Assembly: GCA_035512595.1 (NCBI GenBank)
Contig: DATKDU010000279.1
Location: 1 to 13,412, forward strand
From: DATKDU01 sp035512595
Lineage (GTDB): Bacteria; Planctomycetota; Planctomycetia; Pirellulales; Pirellulaceae
DNA length: 13,412 nt
Direction: 5' to 3'
Part shown: positions 1-7,619 of the stretch, in pieces
How the letters are laid out: each line of letters begins with the position of its first letter
Position numbering within the stretch: position 1 is the first letter of the stretch
Translations under genes and position numbers: made by a program
Notes under the pieces: model-generated
Told to the model about the DNA's origin: nothing
Databases searched by the model: none
The model's input: only the letters and a program-made list of their open reading frames with translations

Positions 1-312
1 GCACAAGGCGTTGAGAGCCAGGTTCAGCACGTGGTCCGATTCGTGATACGGCACGTGCAGCTTGAGCAGATGCAGCCGGCGATCGATGGCCTCCACCAGA
101 CCTACTTCGCGGGCCAGCTTGACCATCAACCCGACGCCGCCGTAGGCGATGCCGCGGGTCTTGTCCGCCAGTTCGTACTTCACTCCCGGCGGATCCAATA
201 CGGGGCCCGCATCGGCGGCGCAGCGCTCATATTTGTCGCGGTTGGCACGCTCCAAGCGCTTCCTGATCCGCCGCTTGCGATCGGACAGCCGGCGTGCGAT
301 GCTGGTCTTCAC
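1..312 (-). CDS. IS1380-family transposase, N-terminal part (runs off the left edge)
   Basis: Reading the minus strand from a GTG at 312-310 gives 104 open codons to the window edge. The product starts (M)KTSIARRLSDRKRRIRKR and contains GIAYGGVGLMVKLAREVGL, followed by LHVPYHESDHVLNLALN. This basic N-terminus followed by a conserved HESDHVLN-type block is what I know from IS1380-family (DDE) transposases. The catalytic DDE residues lie beyond the edge, so intactness cannot be judged. A GGAGG seven bases upstream of the GTG supports this start. The gene shows that an insertion sequence borders the window. Its terminal inverted repeat should lie between 313 and about 463, but without the other end I cannot place it. 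Confidence 0.8.
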   Translation of the reverse strand, partial: MKTSIARRLSDRKRRIRKRLERANRDKYERCAADAGPVLDPPGVKYELADKTRGIAYGGVGLMVKLAREVGLVEAIDRRLHLLKLHVPYHESDHVLNLALNALC

Positions 313-463
313 TCGAAATCCTCCGTGCGTGGGCGTGATAGGTGAATTACCACTCCCTTAAACGCTCGAAAACGCCGAAGGATTTCGAGATTGTTCATTT
401 ATTTCCCGCCGCTACCGGGAAAGGTTCGCTTGGGTAAGGGTTAGCCACTCGACTGTCCGAAAA
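313..463. other. Upstream end of the IS1380-type element, with a small hairpin
   Basis: This non-coding stretch separates the transposase start from the small ORF at 464. It is less GC-rich than the flanking genes. It holds a 7-bp hairpin (402-408 pairing with 416-422, TTTCCCG/CGGGAAA, 7-nt loop). The element's terminal inverted repeat and the target-site duplication must fall in or near this stretch, but they cannot be defined from one end alone. Confidence 0.4.
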
Positions 464-658
464 TTGCCAAGCAGCTCAGACGATGCAATTCAATTCATCG
501 AAAGGTACAGCGACGACGGGCGCAAGAAGCCGATCGACCGCTATGAAATCGAAGTGCGGTACAACAATGGCGATTCCATTCACGCGAAGTTCAAAGACAA
601 GGTCAGCGCCATTGAATTCTTACGATCGTACCAGCCGGTCGTGCCAAACGCTCAGTAA
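464..658 (+). CDS. Small hypothetical protein next to the IS
   Basis: This 64-residue acidic/basic protein (MPSSSDDAIQFIERYSDD..., ending FLRSYQPVVPNAQ) has a sensible composition, with a charged amphipathic core around RYEIEVRYNNGDSIHAKF that reads as two beta strands followed by a helix (SAIEFLRSY). I do not recognise the family. The start used is a TTG with no visible ribosome binding site. The frame stays open upstream to a stop at 359-361, but that part has no ATG or GTG and does not look protein-like. It may be an intact small gene, or the 3' part of a longer gene cut by the IS1380-type insertion. It has no signal peptide or membrane segment. Confidence 0.5.
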   Translation: MPSSSDDAIQFIERYSDDGRKKPIDRYEIEVRYNNGDSIHAKFKDKVSAIEFLRSYQPVVPNAQ

Positions 659-759
659 TGTTCGAGCAGTGGCACGTCCGCCATAGAAGCCAACAAGACC
701 GTGCCGACATGCCACTATGCCTCGCGTAAGCTACAAACACCCTTCCAGGAGGACCCATC

Positions 760-1920
760 ATGCACGCTCGCGTCAATCGCCGTTCGTTTGTTGCCGCCAC
801 TGCCGCCGCGGGAGCGCTCTGGTCGCTGCCGCGGTTTGCCAAGGCCGCCGCACCGGCTGCCGAAATTCTCGAAACGAAGATCATCAGCCAGCAGCCGACG
901 CTCTATCACGGCTGGCCGACGCTGGCGCGGCGGAAGAACGGGCAACTGCTGCTCGTCTGCTCCGGCGGGCGGGAAGCGCACGTCTGCCCATTCGGCCGCG
1001 TGGAGCTGATGACCAGTGACGACGGCGGCAATTCGTGGACGTATCCGCGGGTCCTGATCGACGGGCCGATCGACGACCGCGACGCCGGCGTGATGGAGAC
1101 CGCCAAGGGGACGATCCTCGTCACGACGTTCACGTCGCTGGCCTACGAGCCGGTCCTGGCCAAGGCGGAGAAGGACGGCAATTGGGAAAGCGAACGGCTG
1201 GCTCGCTGGCAGGCGGCCAACAACCGGCTCAGTGCCGAGCGGCGGAAAGAAGACCTCGGCGTGTGGATGATCCGCTCCACCGACGATGGCGTCACCTGGA
1301 GTCAGCGGTACGATTGCCTGGTCGATAGCCCGCACGGGCCGATCCAGCTTGCCGACGGGCGGCTCTTGTATGCCGGCAAGGATTTATGGCGGCAGGGGGA
1401 GCGGGTCGGCTTTTGCGAATCGGCCGACGACGGGCAAACGTGGCGTTGGCTGTCGCAGATTCCGGTCCGTGACGGCGATTCGCACACCGAGTACCACGAA
1501 CTGCACGCGGTCGAGACGGAGGACGGGCGGATCGTCTGCCACGTTCGCAATCACAACAAGGCCAACGAGCGCGAGACGCTGCAGTGCGAATCGGCCGACG
1601 GCGGAAAGACCTGGAGCAAGCCCAAGAGCATCGGCGTGTGGGGATTGCCGTCGCATTTGCTCAAGCTGAAGGACAATCGCCTGCTGATGACCTACGGCCA
1701 TCGCCGCAAGCCGCTGGGAAACCAGGCCCGCCTCAGCACCGACCACGGCCGGACGTGGTCCGAGCCGATCGAGCTCTCCGGCGACGGCATCACCGGCGAC
1801 CTGGGCTATCCCAGCACGGTCGAGCTGGACGACGGCACGCTGGTCACCGTTTGGTACGAAGTGATGAAGGACTCGCCGCGGGCCGTGCTAAGACAAGCGA
1901 AGTGGAAGTTGCCCGCGTAG
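760..1920 (+). CDS. Tat-exported sialidase-like (BNR/Asp-box) protein
   Basis: This 386-residue protein is probably a secreted six-bladed beta-propeller glycosidase of the exo-alpha-sialidase superfamily. Residues 1-30 look like a twin-arginine signal (NRRSFVA, then a hydrophobic Ala-rich stretch and a Lys-Ala-Ala-Ala cleavage region). Five Asp boxes of the S-x-D-x-G-x-T/S-W type lie at residues 86-93, 173-180, 221-228, 278-285 and 326-333. Candidate catalytic residues are Glu247 in EYHELHA and an Arg in HVRNH (263), plus GYPS near 349-352. The classical FRIP motif is replaced by a GWPTLARR segment, so sialic-acid specificity is not assured. An AGGAGG at 747-752, seven bases before the ATG, fixes the start. 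The stop codon TAG lies inside the GTAG foot of a REP-like hairpin. Confidence 0.85.
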   Translation: MHARVNRRSFVAATAAAGALWSLPRFAKAAAPAAEILETKIISQQPTLYHGWPTLARRKNGQLLLVCSGGREAHVCPFGRVELMTSDDGGNSWTYPRVLIDGPIDDRDAGVMETAKGTILVTTFTSLAYEPVLAKAEKDGNWESERLARWQAANNRLSAERRKEDLGVWMIRSTDDGVTWSQRYDCLVDSPHGPIQLADGRLLYAGKDLWRQGERVGFCESADDGQTWRWLSQIPVRDGDSHTEYHELHAVETEDGRIVCHVRNHNKANERETLQCESADGGKTWSKPKSIGVWGLPSHLLKLKDNRLLMTYGHRRKPLGNQARLSTDHGRTWSEPIELSGDGITGDLGYPSTVELDDGTLVTVWYEVMKDSPRAVLRQAKWKLPA

Positions 1921-1943
1921 GTCCCGCCTGCCGGGCGGGACCT
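1917..1943 (+). repeat. REP-like hairpin with GTAG foot, copy 1
   Basis: GTAG (1917-1920) is followed directly by an 8-bp perfect stem, GTCCCGCC (1921-1928) with GGCGGGAC (1934-1941), and a TGCCG loop. The pairing can extend by AG/CT to 10 bp. The TAG of the foot is the stop codon of the sialidase-like gene. An inverted copy lies at 2023-2049. There is no T-run, so a classical intrinsic terminator is not supported, although a hairpin between convergent genes could still protect transcript ends. Confidence 0.85.
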
Positions 1944-2022
1944 TGCTGGCCGTGGCTGACGTTCCTTGACGTAATTGTTCAAGCCCAGCGACAGGCTACG
2001 CTTCGTATTGCACGCGATTGCC

Positions 2023-2049
2023 AGGTCCCGCTCGGCAAGCGGGACCTAC
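2023..2049 (-). repeat. REP-like hairpin with GTAG foot, copy 2 (inverted)
   Basis: Read on the minus strand this is GTAG (2049-2046), then stem GTCCCGCT, loop TGCCG and AGCGGGAC. It matches copy 1 except that the innermost C:G pair of the stem is T:A here, a compensatory change that keeps the hairpin. The TAG is the stop codon of the WD40 gene on the minus strand. With copy 1 it forms an inverted doublet with GTAG at both outer ends. Confidence 0.85.
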
Positions 2050-3239
2050 CTATTCCATCTCCAAACCTTAATCGCCCCGTCTTTGCCCGTCGTCACGACC
2101 TGTTCGTTGTCCGGCAGCGGCGTCACCGAGAGGAATCCGCCGGGCTGAACCTCCGACGTGAAGACGTTTTCTCCTGTCGCGGCATCCCAGATCCGAAGCG
2201 TCCGGTCGGTGTCTTCGCCAACGGAGAAAATGAATTGTCCATCGGGGGAGAAGGCGGCCATCTCCAGCATGCCGGTGTGCCCTTTCAGCTCGTGCAGCAA
2301 CTTCCCCGTGGCCGCTTCCCACAGCCGCACCGTCTTGTCGAAGCTGCTGGTCACCACGCGACTGCCGTCGGGCGAGAAGGCGACGCTGGTGATCTCCAGC
2401 GTGTGGCCGGGCATGGAAACCAGCTCTTTGCCGCTGGCGACATCCCAGATGCGCAACGTGCCCCTCTGGCCGACCTCGGCGAAGTGGCCGGCGGCGAGCT
2501 TCGCCCCATCCGGGGACAGCGCCAGGCAGCGGATGTTGTCCTTGACCCCGTCGAATTGGCGCACTTCCTCGCCGCTGGACAAATCCCAGACGCGGATCGT
2601 CTTGTCCCACGCGCCGGTGATCGCCTGCTTGCCGTCGGCCGTGAATGCCGTCCCCCAGACGAGCGCCGTATGCCCCTTGAGGCGCATCCGCTCGTTTCCC
2701 GCGGCCAGGTCCCAGACGATCACCGATCCATCTTGTCCGCCGGCAGTCGTTGCGTGTGTGCCGTCGCGCGACAAGGCGAGGGTGAAATAGATCCCCTCGA
2801 AGCTGCCGAGCGTGCGCGTCAGCGTACGAGTATCGAGCTTCCACTCGCGGAGTGCGTCGCCGGCAATCGTGTACAGCCGCTCGCCATCGGGGGACACAGC
2901 CGACCGCGAAATCCAGCCGCGGGACGGGTCGCCCGGAAAGCGGTTATGTCCCTGAAACTGTGCGATTTCGGTAAAGAGGATTTTTTGTATCTGCGCCAGG
3001 AGCTGGCCGGCGCGAAACCGTACCTCGAGCTCCTCGTGCGACGCAGCGGCCTGGCGCAGGATCGCCGCCGCGGGACTGCCGATAGCCCGCAGTTCTTTCC
3101 CTGCTTCTTCGCGGCGGAAAAAGTCGTCGCTGGCGAGCTGGTCCACGAGGGCCGCGATCCGCCGGCGATCGGGCTCCTGGGAATTCGCCGCCGCAGGAAT
3201 GAGCAGCAGCAGCAAAGCGAGTCGCGTCACGGCATTCAT
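2046..3239 (-). CDS. Secreted WD40-repeat protein with N-terminal HEAT-like region
   Basis: This 397-residue protein begins with a Sec-type signal peptide (residues 1-20: hydrophobic LALLLLLIP core, Ala-Ala-Asn-Ser before Gln21). Residues 25-90 form an alpha-helical segment with a HEAT-like look (LVDQLASDDFFRREEAGKEL, AAAILRQAA). From about residue 95 onward there are roughly seven WD40 blades; clear blade ends are VIVWDL (173-178), IRVWDL (215-220), LRIWDV (262-267), VRLWEA (304-309), LRIWDA (348-353) and IKVWRW (390-395), with matching SPDG turns. WD40 propellers are binding scaffolds, so a catalytic role is not implied. The HEAT-WD40 combination in exported proteins is common in planctomycetes. 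No good Shine-Dalgarno precedes the ATG, and the partner is unknown. Confidence 0.88.
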   Translation of the reverse strand: MNAVTRLALLLLLIPAAANSQEPDRRRIAALVDQLASDDFFRREEAGKELRAIGSPAAAILRQAAASHEELEVRFRAGQLLAQIQKILFTEIAQFQGHNRFPGDPSRGWISRSAVSPDGERLYTIAGDALREWKLDTRTLTRTLGSFEGIYFTLALSRDGTHATTAGGQDGSVIVWDLAAGNERMRLKGHTALVWGTAFTADGKQAITGAWDKTIRVWDLSSGEEVRQFDGVKDNIRCLALSPDGAKLAAGHFAEVGQRGTLRIWDVASGKELVSMPGHTLEITSVAFSPDGSRVVTSSFDKTVRLWEAATGKLLHELKGHTGMLEMAAFSPDGQFIFSVGEDTDRTLRIWDAATGENVFTSEVQPGGFLSVTPLPDNEQVVTTGKDGAIKVWRWNR

Positions 3240-3250
3240 AGGCGGCAGGG

Positions 3251-3295
3251 GTAGCCGAAGTTGTCAGACTTCGGATGAATCGGTGTAGCCGAAGT
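3251..3295 (+). repeat. REP-like GTAG-CCGAAGT repeat, two direct copies
   Basis: GTAGCCGAAGT occurs at 3251-3261 and again at 3285-3295. The first copy is complete: GTAG, stem CCGAAGT (3255-3261), loop TGTCAG and ACTTCGG (3268-3274). The second keeps the GTAG and left arm but lacks a matching right arm, so it looks degenerate or cut. The element sits between the divergent WD40 gene and the DUF997-like gene, so it lies in both 5' regions. The sequence differs from the 1917/2023 family, but the GTAG-plus-hairpin layout is the same. Confidence 0.7.
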
Positions 3296-3402
3296 CCGGG
3301 GGTACGACCATGCATTGTGCCCTGCGGCGCCGGCCGTTTGCAATTGGCGCGAGCCTGTGGCATATTGCCTGCACGCCCCCCTGCCGCTTTCCCACCGATT
3401 TG

Positions 3403-3780
3403 ATGAGCAATCCGTACGAAGTCTACTCCAGTGACGCTCCGCCGCCTGCCACGCGCGCCGCAACGCCCGATCCAATCCTGCAATCCGCCTGGCGTGAAGC
3501 GCTGACCGTGTTCGGCACTTGGGGCGTGGCCCTGGTCTGGTCCTTTGGTTACTGCGCCTGGTTCGCCTATCCCGGCCGCGACAACATGGCCGAGGCGGCC
3601 GGCAAGCTAACCTACGTCTTCGGCTTTCCGTCGTGGGTCTTCTGGGGGATTGTCCTGCCGTGGCTGTGCTGCGTGGCTGCGTCGTTTGTTCTGTCCCGCT
3701 TCGTGATCACCGACGCCGACCTGGGGATGGACCCGGACGAAGCGATGCGGGAGATCATTGGGGAGGAAGGCGATGCTTGA
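3403..3780 (+). CDS. DUF997/YhdT-like small membrane protein, partner of the adjacent symporter
   Basis: This 125-residue protein (MSNPYEVYSS...) has a Pro/Ala-rich soluble N-terminus and two membrane helices at roughly residues 37-57 and 77-102, the second in GFPSWVFWGIVLPWLCCVAASFVL. It ends with a charged VITDADLGMDPDEAMREI tail. The GxPSWVFWGIxxPW block and D-x-D-L-G ending match DUF997/YhdT as I know the family. In E. coli, yhdT sits beside panF, and here the next gene overlaps by 8 nt and is a PanF-like symporter, so a role as accessory subunit is likely. An upstream in-frame ATG at 3310 would add 31 residues (MHCALRRRPFAIG...) that do not resemble the family, so I chose the ATG at 3403. 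Confidence 0.8.
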   Translation: MSNPYEVYSSDAPPPATRAATPDPILQSAWREALTVFGTWGVALVWSFGYCAWFAYPGRDNMAEAAGKLTYVFGFPSWVFWGIVLPWLCCVAASFVLSRFVITDADLGMDPDEAMREIIGEEGDA

Positions 3781-5509
3781 GCCGCTGATCCTCCTCTCGC
3801 AAGTCCCCAGTCAGCCATCGACCTGGGATCGGTGGATGACGCTGGGCGTCTTGGTGGCCCTGATCGTGGCGTCGGTCTGGCTGGGGACGGTCGCCCAGCG
3901 GGCGATGAGCCGCGGCACGTTTCTCAAGGGTTTTTTTTTGGGGAACCGCGGGCTCGGCGCCTGGGCGATCGCGCTCACTGCCACGGTCCAAAGCGGCGGC
4001 ACGTTCATGGGCTTTCCGTCGTTGGTCTACAGCCACGGCTGGATCGTCGCCCTGTGGATCGGCAGCTACATGGTCGTGCCGATCACCGGTTTCGGCATCG
4101 TCGGCAAGCGGATCGCGCAGATTTCCCGCAAAACTGGCGCCATCACCATGCCCGATCTCTACCGCGAGCGTTTTGGCAGCCCGGCGCTGGGGATCGTGAC
4201 ATCGCTGCTCATCGTCGCGTTCATGACCTCGATGATGGTCGCTCAGTTCAAAGCCGGCGGCATGTTGATGAAGCTGGCGTTTCCGGGCAGCAATTTGGCG
4301 GCCGTTGCGGACGAGAGTTCGCCTGCCGCGGCGAGCGGCCGGCGTGAGCCGGCTGATCAGGGGGCTGACGCCCCCCGCTCGCCGACCATCGCCGGCTGGT
4401 GGCAGAACGCGGACAAGGCCTACCTCCTGGGGCTGGCGATCTTTTCGCTTACGGTCGTGGGCTATACCCTCATCGGCGGCTTTCTGGCGGCGGTGTGGAC
4501 CGATCTGTTCCAAAGCGTCATGATGTTCATCGGTGTGGCAATCCTTTTGTGCCTGTCGCTGTACGCGGTCGGCGGCTTACAGGCGGCCACGGAAAGGGCG
4601 ATCGCCAAACCGGAAGTGGGGCCGGCATTGGTGTTCGGCCCGGGGCTGGGGCGCGACTTTCTGCCGATCAGCCTGGCGTTTTCGTTCTTCCTGTTTTGGC
4701 CGCTGACGGGCTTCGCTTCGCCGGCCAGCGTGACGCGGGTCATGGCCTGCAAGGATATCGGCACGCTCCGCCGCTCGATCGTCATCCTTTGCCTGTACAA
4801 CACGGGGATCTACCTGCCGCTGATCTGCATCTGTATCTGCGCCAGGGCGCTGCTGCCCGATGACCTGGTGGCGGCGGGCAAGTCGGACGAAGTAGTGCCG
4901 CGGATGGCCCTCCTGACCACGGCGGGCGTTCCCGGGGGCTCGCTCATCAGCGGGCTGATCTTGGCCGCCCCCTTCGGCGCCGTGATGGCCACGGTCAGCG
5001 CGTACCTGGTGGTGATCGCCTCGGGGCTGGTGCGCGACCTTTATCAGCGGTTTATCAATCCGCGGGCTACGGAGACGCAGCTCAAGCGGTGGACGTGGGG
5101 CGCCATGATCGCCGTGGGCTTGTTGGCCGTGGCGCTCAATATCGAACCGGTGCGCTACCTTCAGGCCGTGGTTGTCTTCAGCGGCGGGTGTGCTGCGGCC
5201 AGCTTCGTCGTGCCGTGCCTGATGCTCTGCTACTGGCGGCGGGCGACGACGGCGGGCGTGATGGCGGCCATGCTCACCGGCGCGGCAACGATGTTGGCGC
5301 TGTACTTGATCGGCTTTCAGACAACTGATCCAGGCATTGGCAATGCGACGAGTTTCCGCCCCTATTTCCTCTGGGGTCTGGAGCCGCTGCTATGGGGTGT
5401 CGGATTCTCGGCAATCGTCGGCGTGATCGTCACCTACCTGACTCCCCCGACCGATGAGAAGCTGGTGGCGAAGTTCTTTGACGCGGCCGCGCCAGAAGCC
5501 GCATCGTAG
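3773..5509 (+). CDS. Sodium:solute symporter, PanF-like (SSS family)
   Basis: This 578-residue inner-membrane protein should use the sodium gradient to import a small organic solute, with pantothenate the best guess from the DUF997 neighbour. Family features include FFLGNRGLGAWAIALTAT (55-71), the TMPDLYRERFG segment (125-135), YTLIGGFLAAVWTDLFQ (231-247, the SSS signature region) and TGFASPASVTRVMACKD (312-328). About 12-13 hydrophobic helices are visible. The ATG at 3773 is preceded by GGAGG six bases away and overlaps the previous stop by 8 nt, so it is preferred to the TTG at 3758. Residues of about 186-204 (ASGRREPADQGADAPRSP) form a non-hydrophobic insert encoded by a palindromic repeat. 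Confidence 0.88.
   Translation: MLEPLILLSQVPSQPSTWDRWMTLGVLVALIVASVWLGTVAQRAMSRGTFLKGFFLGNRGLGAWAIALTATVQSGGTFMGFPSLVYSHGWIVALWIGSYMVVPITGFGIVGKRIAQISRKTGAITMPDLYRERFGSPALGIVTSLLIVAFMTSMMVAQFKAGGMLMKLAFPGSNLAAVADESSPAAASGRREPADQGADAPRSPTIAGWWQNADKAYLLGLAIFSLTVVGYTLIGGFLAAVWTDLFQSVMMFIGVAILLCLSLYAVGGLQAATERAIAKPEVGPALVFGPGLGRDFLPISLAFSFFLFWPLTGFASPASVTRVMACKDIGTLRRSIVILCLYNTGIYLPLICICICARALLPDDLVAAGKSDEVVPRMALLTTAGVPGGSLISGLILAAPFGAVMATVSAYLVVIASGLVRDLYQRFINPRATETQLKRWTWGAMIAVGLLAVALNIEPVRYLQAVVVFSGGCAAASFVVPCLMLCYWRRATTAGVMAAMLTGAATMLALYLIGFQTTDPGIGNATSFRPYFLWGLEPLLWGVGFSAIVGVIVTYLTPPTDEKLVAKFFDAAAPEAAS
4329..4384. repeat. Three-way-junction palindromic repeat inside the symporter gene
   Basis: An outer 10-bp stem (4329-4338 with 4375-4384, CGGCGAGCGG/CCGCTCGCCG) encloses two smaller hairpins: CCGGC (4339-4343) with GCCGG (4348-4352) around GTGA, and GGGGGC (4360-4365) with GCCCCC (4370-4375) around TGAC. 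The stems share one base at the edges. The element is in frame in the SSS gene and encodes a polar Pro/Ala/Arg segment between membrane helices, where PanF-type proteins normally have a shorter loop. Confidence 0.8.
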
Positions 5510-5520
5510 CTGCGCGGACC

Positions 5521-6723
5521 ATGACGACCGCCGATCCACCTCCGCGCGCGAAGCTGCCGCGGAACGTCTGGCTGCTGGGCTTTGCCAGCCTGCTCAACGA
5601 CATCGCCAGCGAGATGATCTATCCGCTCTTGCCGCATTTTTTGCTCGCGGTGCTCGGCGGCAGCAAGCAGTTTCTGGGGATCATCGAAGGGGCCGCTGAG
5701 TCGCTGGCCAGCTTACTCAAACTGTTTGCCGGGGCCTGGTCGGACCGCGCCCGTCAGCGAAAGAGCCTGGCGGTCGCCGGCTATGCGATCGCGGCACTTG
5801 TCCGGCCGCTCTTCGGCCTGGCGACCGCGCCGTGGCACGCGCTTTCGCTGCGGCTGGCCGACCGGTTTGGCAAGGGGATTCGCACAGCGCCGCGCGATGC
5901 GCTGATTGCCGACTCGACGGATGCGACCGTGCGCGGGCGGGCGTTTGGGCTCCACCGCGGGATGGATCACCTCGGTGCGGCGATTGGGCCGCTCATGGCC
6001 ATGATCTTTCTCTGGCTCTGGCCCGCTCACCTGCGGACCATGTTCGTCCTGACGCTCATTCCCGGCCTGGCGGTCGTGGCCCTGCTCATCTTCGGCCTCC
6101 GCGAGCCGCCGCGAGCCGCGCCCGCTACGCAGGAGCCGCTGGAATGGACGCTGCGACCTTTCGGTGCGAACTTCAGAGTGTTCCTGGCGGCACTCGTTCT
6201 GTTCACCCTCGGCAATTCGAGCGACGCCTTCCTGCTGGTGCGGGCCGGCGAGCTGGGAGTGCCGCAGCATCTGTTGCCGCTGTTGTGGTTCGCCTTTCAT
6301 GTCGTCAAGAGCAGCGGCAACATGGCGGGCGGGGCGCTGGTTGATCGCGCGGGTCCGCGGCTGCCGCTGGCTGCCGGATGGCTGGCGTATGCTGCGATTT
6401 ATCTTGGCTTTGCCTTCGCCAGCAGCGTCTGGCACGTGTGGACACTGTTTCTAGGCTATGGCATTTACTACGCCCTGGCCGAACCCGCAGAAAAGACGCT
6501 GGTTGCCCAGCTTGCCGGGCCGCAGCACAAAGGACTGGCCTTCGGCTGGTACAATCTGGCGATCGGCATTGGCGCGTTGCCGGCGAGCGTGATCTTCGGC
6601 ATTTTGTACCAGCAGTTTGGGCCAGTGGTCGCGTTTGGGAGCGGGGCGGGATTGGCGGTGGGGGCGGTGGCGTTGTTGATTTTTGTGCGAGCGACGAGGG
6701 ATACTGAAACGATGCATGTGTAG
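5521..6723 (+). CDS. MFS transporter
   Basis: This 400-residue integral membrane protein has about 12 hydrophobic helices in two halves joined by a polar linker near residues 195-215, the major facilitator fold. The loop after helix 2 reads GAWSDRARQRKSL (71-83), a motif A variant, with the equivalent in the second half at GGALVDRAGPR (270-280). DRFGKGIRTAPRDALIADS (114-132) between helices 4 and 5 is a conserved block in a bacterial MFS subgroup whose substrate I do not know. It starts 11 nt after the symporter stop and is probably co-transcribed with it. No clear Shine-Dalgarno is seen. It could export or import; no substrate should be assigned. Confidence 0.87.
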   Translation: MTTADPPPRAKLPRNVWLLGFASLLNDIASEMIYPLLPHFLLAVLGGSKQFLGIIEGAAESLASLLKLFAGAWSDRARQRKSLAVAGYAIAALVRPLFGLATAPWHALSLRLADRFGKGIRTAPRDALIADSTDATVRGRAFGLHRGMDHLGAAIGPLMAMIFLWLWPAHLRTMFVLTLIPGLAVVALLIFGLREPPRAAPATQEPLEWTLRPFGANFRVFLAALVLFTLGNSSDAFLLVRAGELGVPQHLLPLLWFAFHVVKSSGNMAGGALVDRAGPRLPLAAGWLAYAAIYLGFAFASSVWHVWTLFLGYGIYYALAEPAEKTLVAQLAGPQHKGLAFGWYNLAIGIGALPASVIFGILYQQFGPVVAFGSGAGLAVGAVALLIFVRATRDTETMHV

Positions 6724-6768
6724 CCCAAACCGCTTACTCGGTGACCGGCGTCCGCAATCGCAACCACG

Positions 6769-7113
6769 ATGGAACACGAATTTACCATTTGCTTCGATAC
6801 TACGGGAGCTTTTCGCGCCTGGTTATTGCCACACGTGTTGGCGGCGCTAGCCCCGCCGGCGATCTACGTCATTCACCGTAACCGCTGGCAGGTTTCGTTG
6901 CGAACCGTGTTGGCTATGTTGACTACGTTCGCATTTTTTTCGTGGATCGTTTCCGATCGATTGCGAAATATTGCAACTTCGCCTGCGGCTCACATTTATG
7001 CCGCTCAGTATCTGGGGAGTTTCGCCTGGACGGCCCTATTGGTACTCGTTATTTCGTTTGCCATCACACTCGCGGCAGCTTACCGTTTGCCGTGTCCCGG
7101 CGCGAATTCATGA
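6769..7113 (+). CDS. Small hypothetical membrane protein (three helices)
   Basis: This 114-residue protein has three likely membrane segments at about residues 17-36, 43-61 and 81-105, separated by short basic loops (HRNRW, SDRLRN). I do not recognise the family. Its TGA stop overlaps the ATG of the next gene (ATGA), which suggests translational coupling. Base composition from here to about 7620 is visibly less GC-rich than in the surrounding transporter and ABC genes, and codon endings are more mixed, consistent with acquisition by transfer together with the next gene. It could be a membrane partner of that gene, but nothing in the sequence proves it. Confidence 0.65.
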   Translation: MEHEFTICFDTTGAFRAWLLPHVLAALAPPAIYVIHRNRWQVSLRTVLAMLTTFAFFSWIVSDRLRNIATSPAAHIYAAQYLGSFAWTALLVLVISFAITLAAAYRLPCPGANS

Positions 7114-7619
7114 TGCTATCCGTCGACGACTACCTCATTGACCAGCGAGGTTTTTATTGGCCAAAGTTGCTGGAATCCTGGGCGTGGCTTCTGCCGGGGG
7201 AATTCACCGTTTGGCTCGTCAATCGCTACGCCGAGTTGTTTCTCGTCCTTCCCGATGGCACGGTGCATTGGTTGGAAACCGACGGTGGATCGTTTACGAA
7301 AGTTGCTGAAAGTCGGGATGATTTTTCGGCGAAAATCGACGAGGATGACAACGCGAAAAACTGGCTGATGATTCCACTCGTTGACCGGTGTGTTGCCGCC
7401 GGTTTGACGCTTGGCCCGGGACAGTGTTACGGATTCAAATATCCAACGATCCTGGGAGGAGACTTCACGGTCGAGAATACGGGAGTGCTGGCCATCGGTG
7501 ATTACCTCGGATCGCGTGGCTCTATCCACGAGCAGTTGCGCGACGTACCGGATGGACAGCAGGTCATTCTTGAGATTGTGAACCGGCCAACTTCGCGACT
7601 CCCCGGCGGCACATCGTGA
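7110..7619 (+). CDS. T6SS Tdi1-type immunity domain protein (DUF1851-like)
   Basis: This 169-residue soluble protein starts MMLSVDDYLIDQRGFYWPKLLESWAWLLP. It contains the pattern EFTVWLVNRYAELFLVLPDGTVHWL and then LGPGQCYGFKYPTILGGDFTVEN (101-123). The L-G-x-G-x-C-Y-x-F-x-P-x-x-L-G-G block matches the T6SS immunity protein Tdi1 C-terminal domain as I know it; Tdi1 of Agrobacterium neutralises the secreted DNase Tde1. No effector or T6SS gene is in view, so this is an orphan immunity or immunity-like protein. The ATG at 7110 overlaps the previous stop, and a longer start at 6942 would lie inside the membrane-protein gene and is rejected. The last bases overlap the GTG of the radical SAM gene (GTGA). 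Confidence 0.8.
   Translation: MMLSVDDYLIDQRGFYWPKLLESWAWLLPGEFTVWLVNRYAELFLVLPDGTVHWLETDGGSFTKVAESRDDFSAKIDEDDNAKNWLMIPLVDRCVAAGLTLGPGQCYGFKYPTILGGDFTVENTGVLAIGDYLGSRGSIHEQLRDVPDGQQVILEIVNRPTSRLPGGTS

Noticed and set aside
1917..1943. Hairpin after the sialidase gene as a classical intrinsic terminator
   Set aside because: No T-run follows the stem on either strand; the inverted copy and GTAG foot fit a REP element better.
1584..3254. Long plus-strand open frame (556 codons) across the end of the sialidase gene and all of the WD40 gene
   Set aside because: It is antisense to the WD40 gene, whose repeats, signal peptide and motifs are clear. The product has no recognisable domain and is rich in Arg, Pro and Gly, as expected of a GC-rich shadow frame.
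3310..3402. ATG at 3310 as start of the DUF997-like gene
   Set aside because: The added residues are Cys/Arg/Pro-rich and unlike the family; MSNPYEV at 3403 is a natural start.
6720..6745. GTAG at the end of the MFS gene as a fourth REP foot
   Set aside because: Only a 4-bp stem can be drawn after it (ACCG/CGGT), too weak to call a REP-like hairpin.
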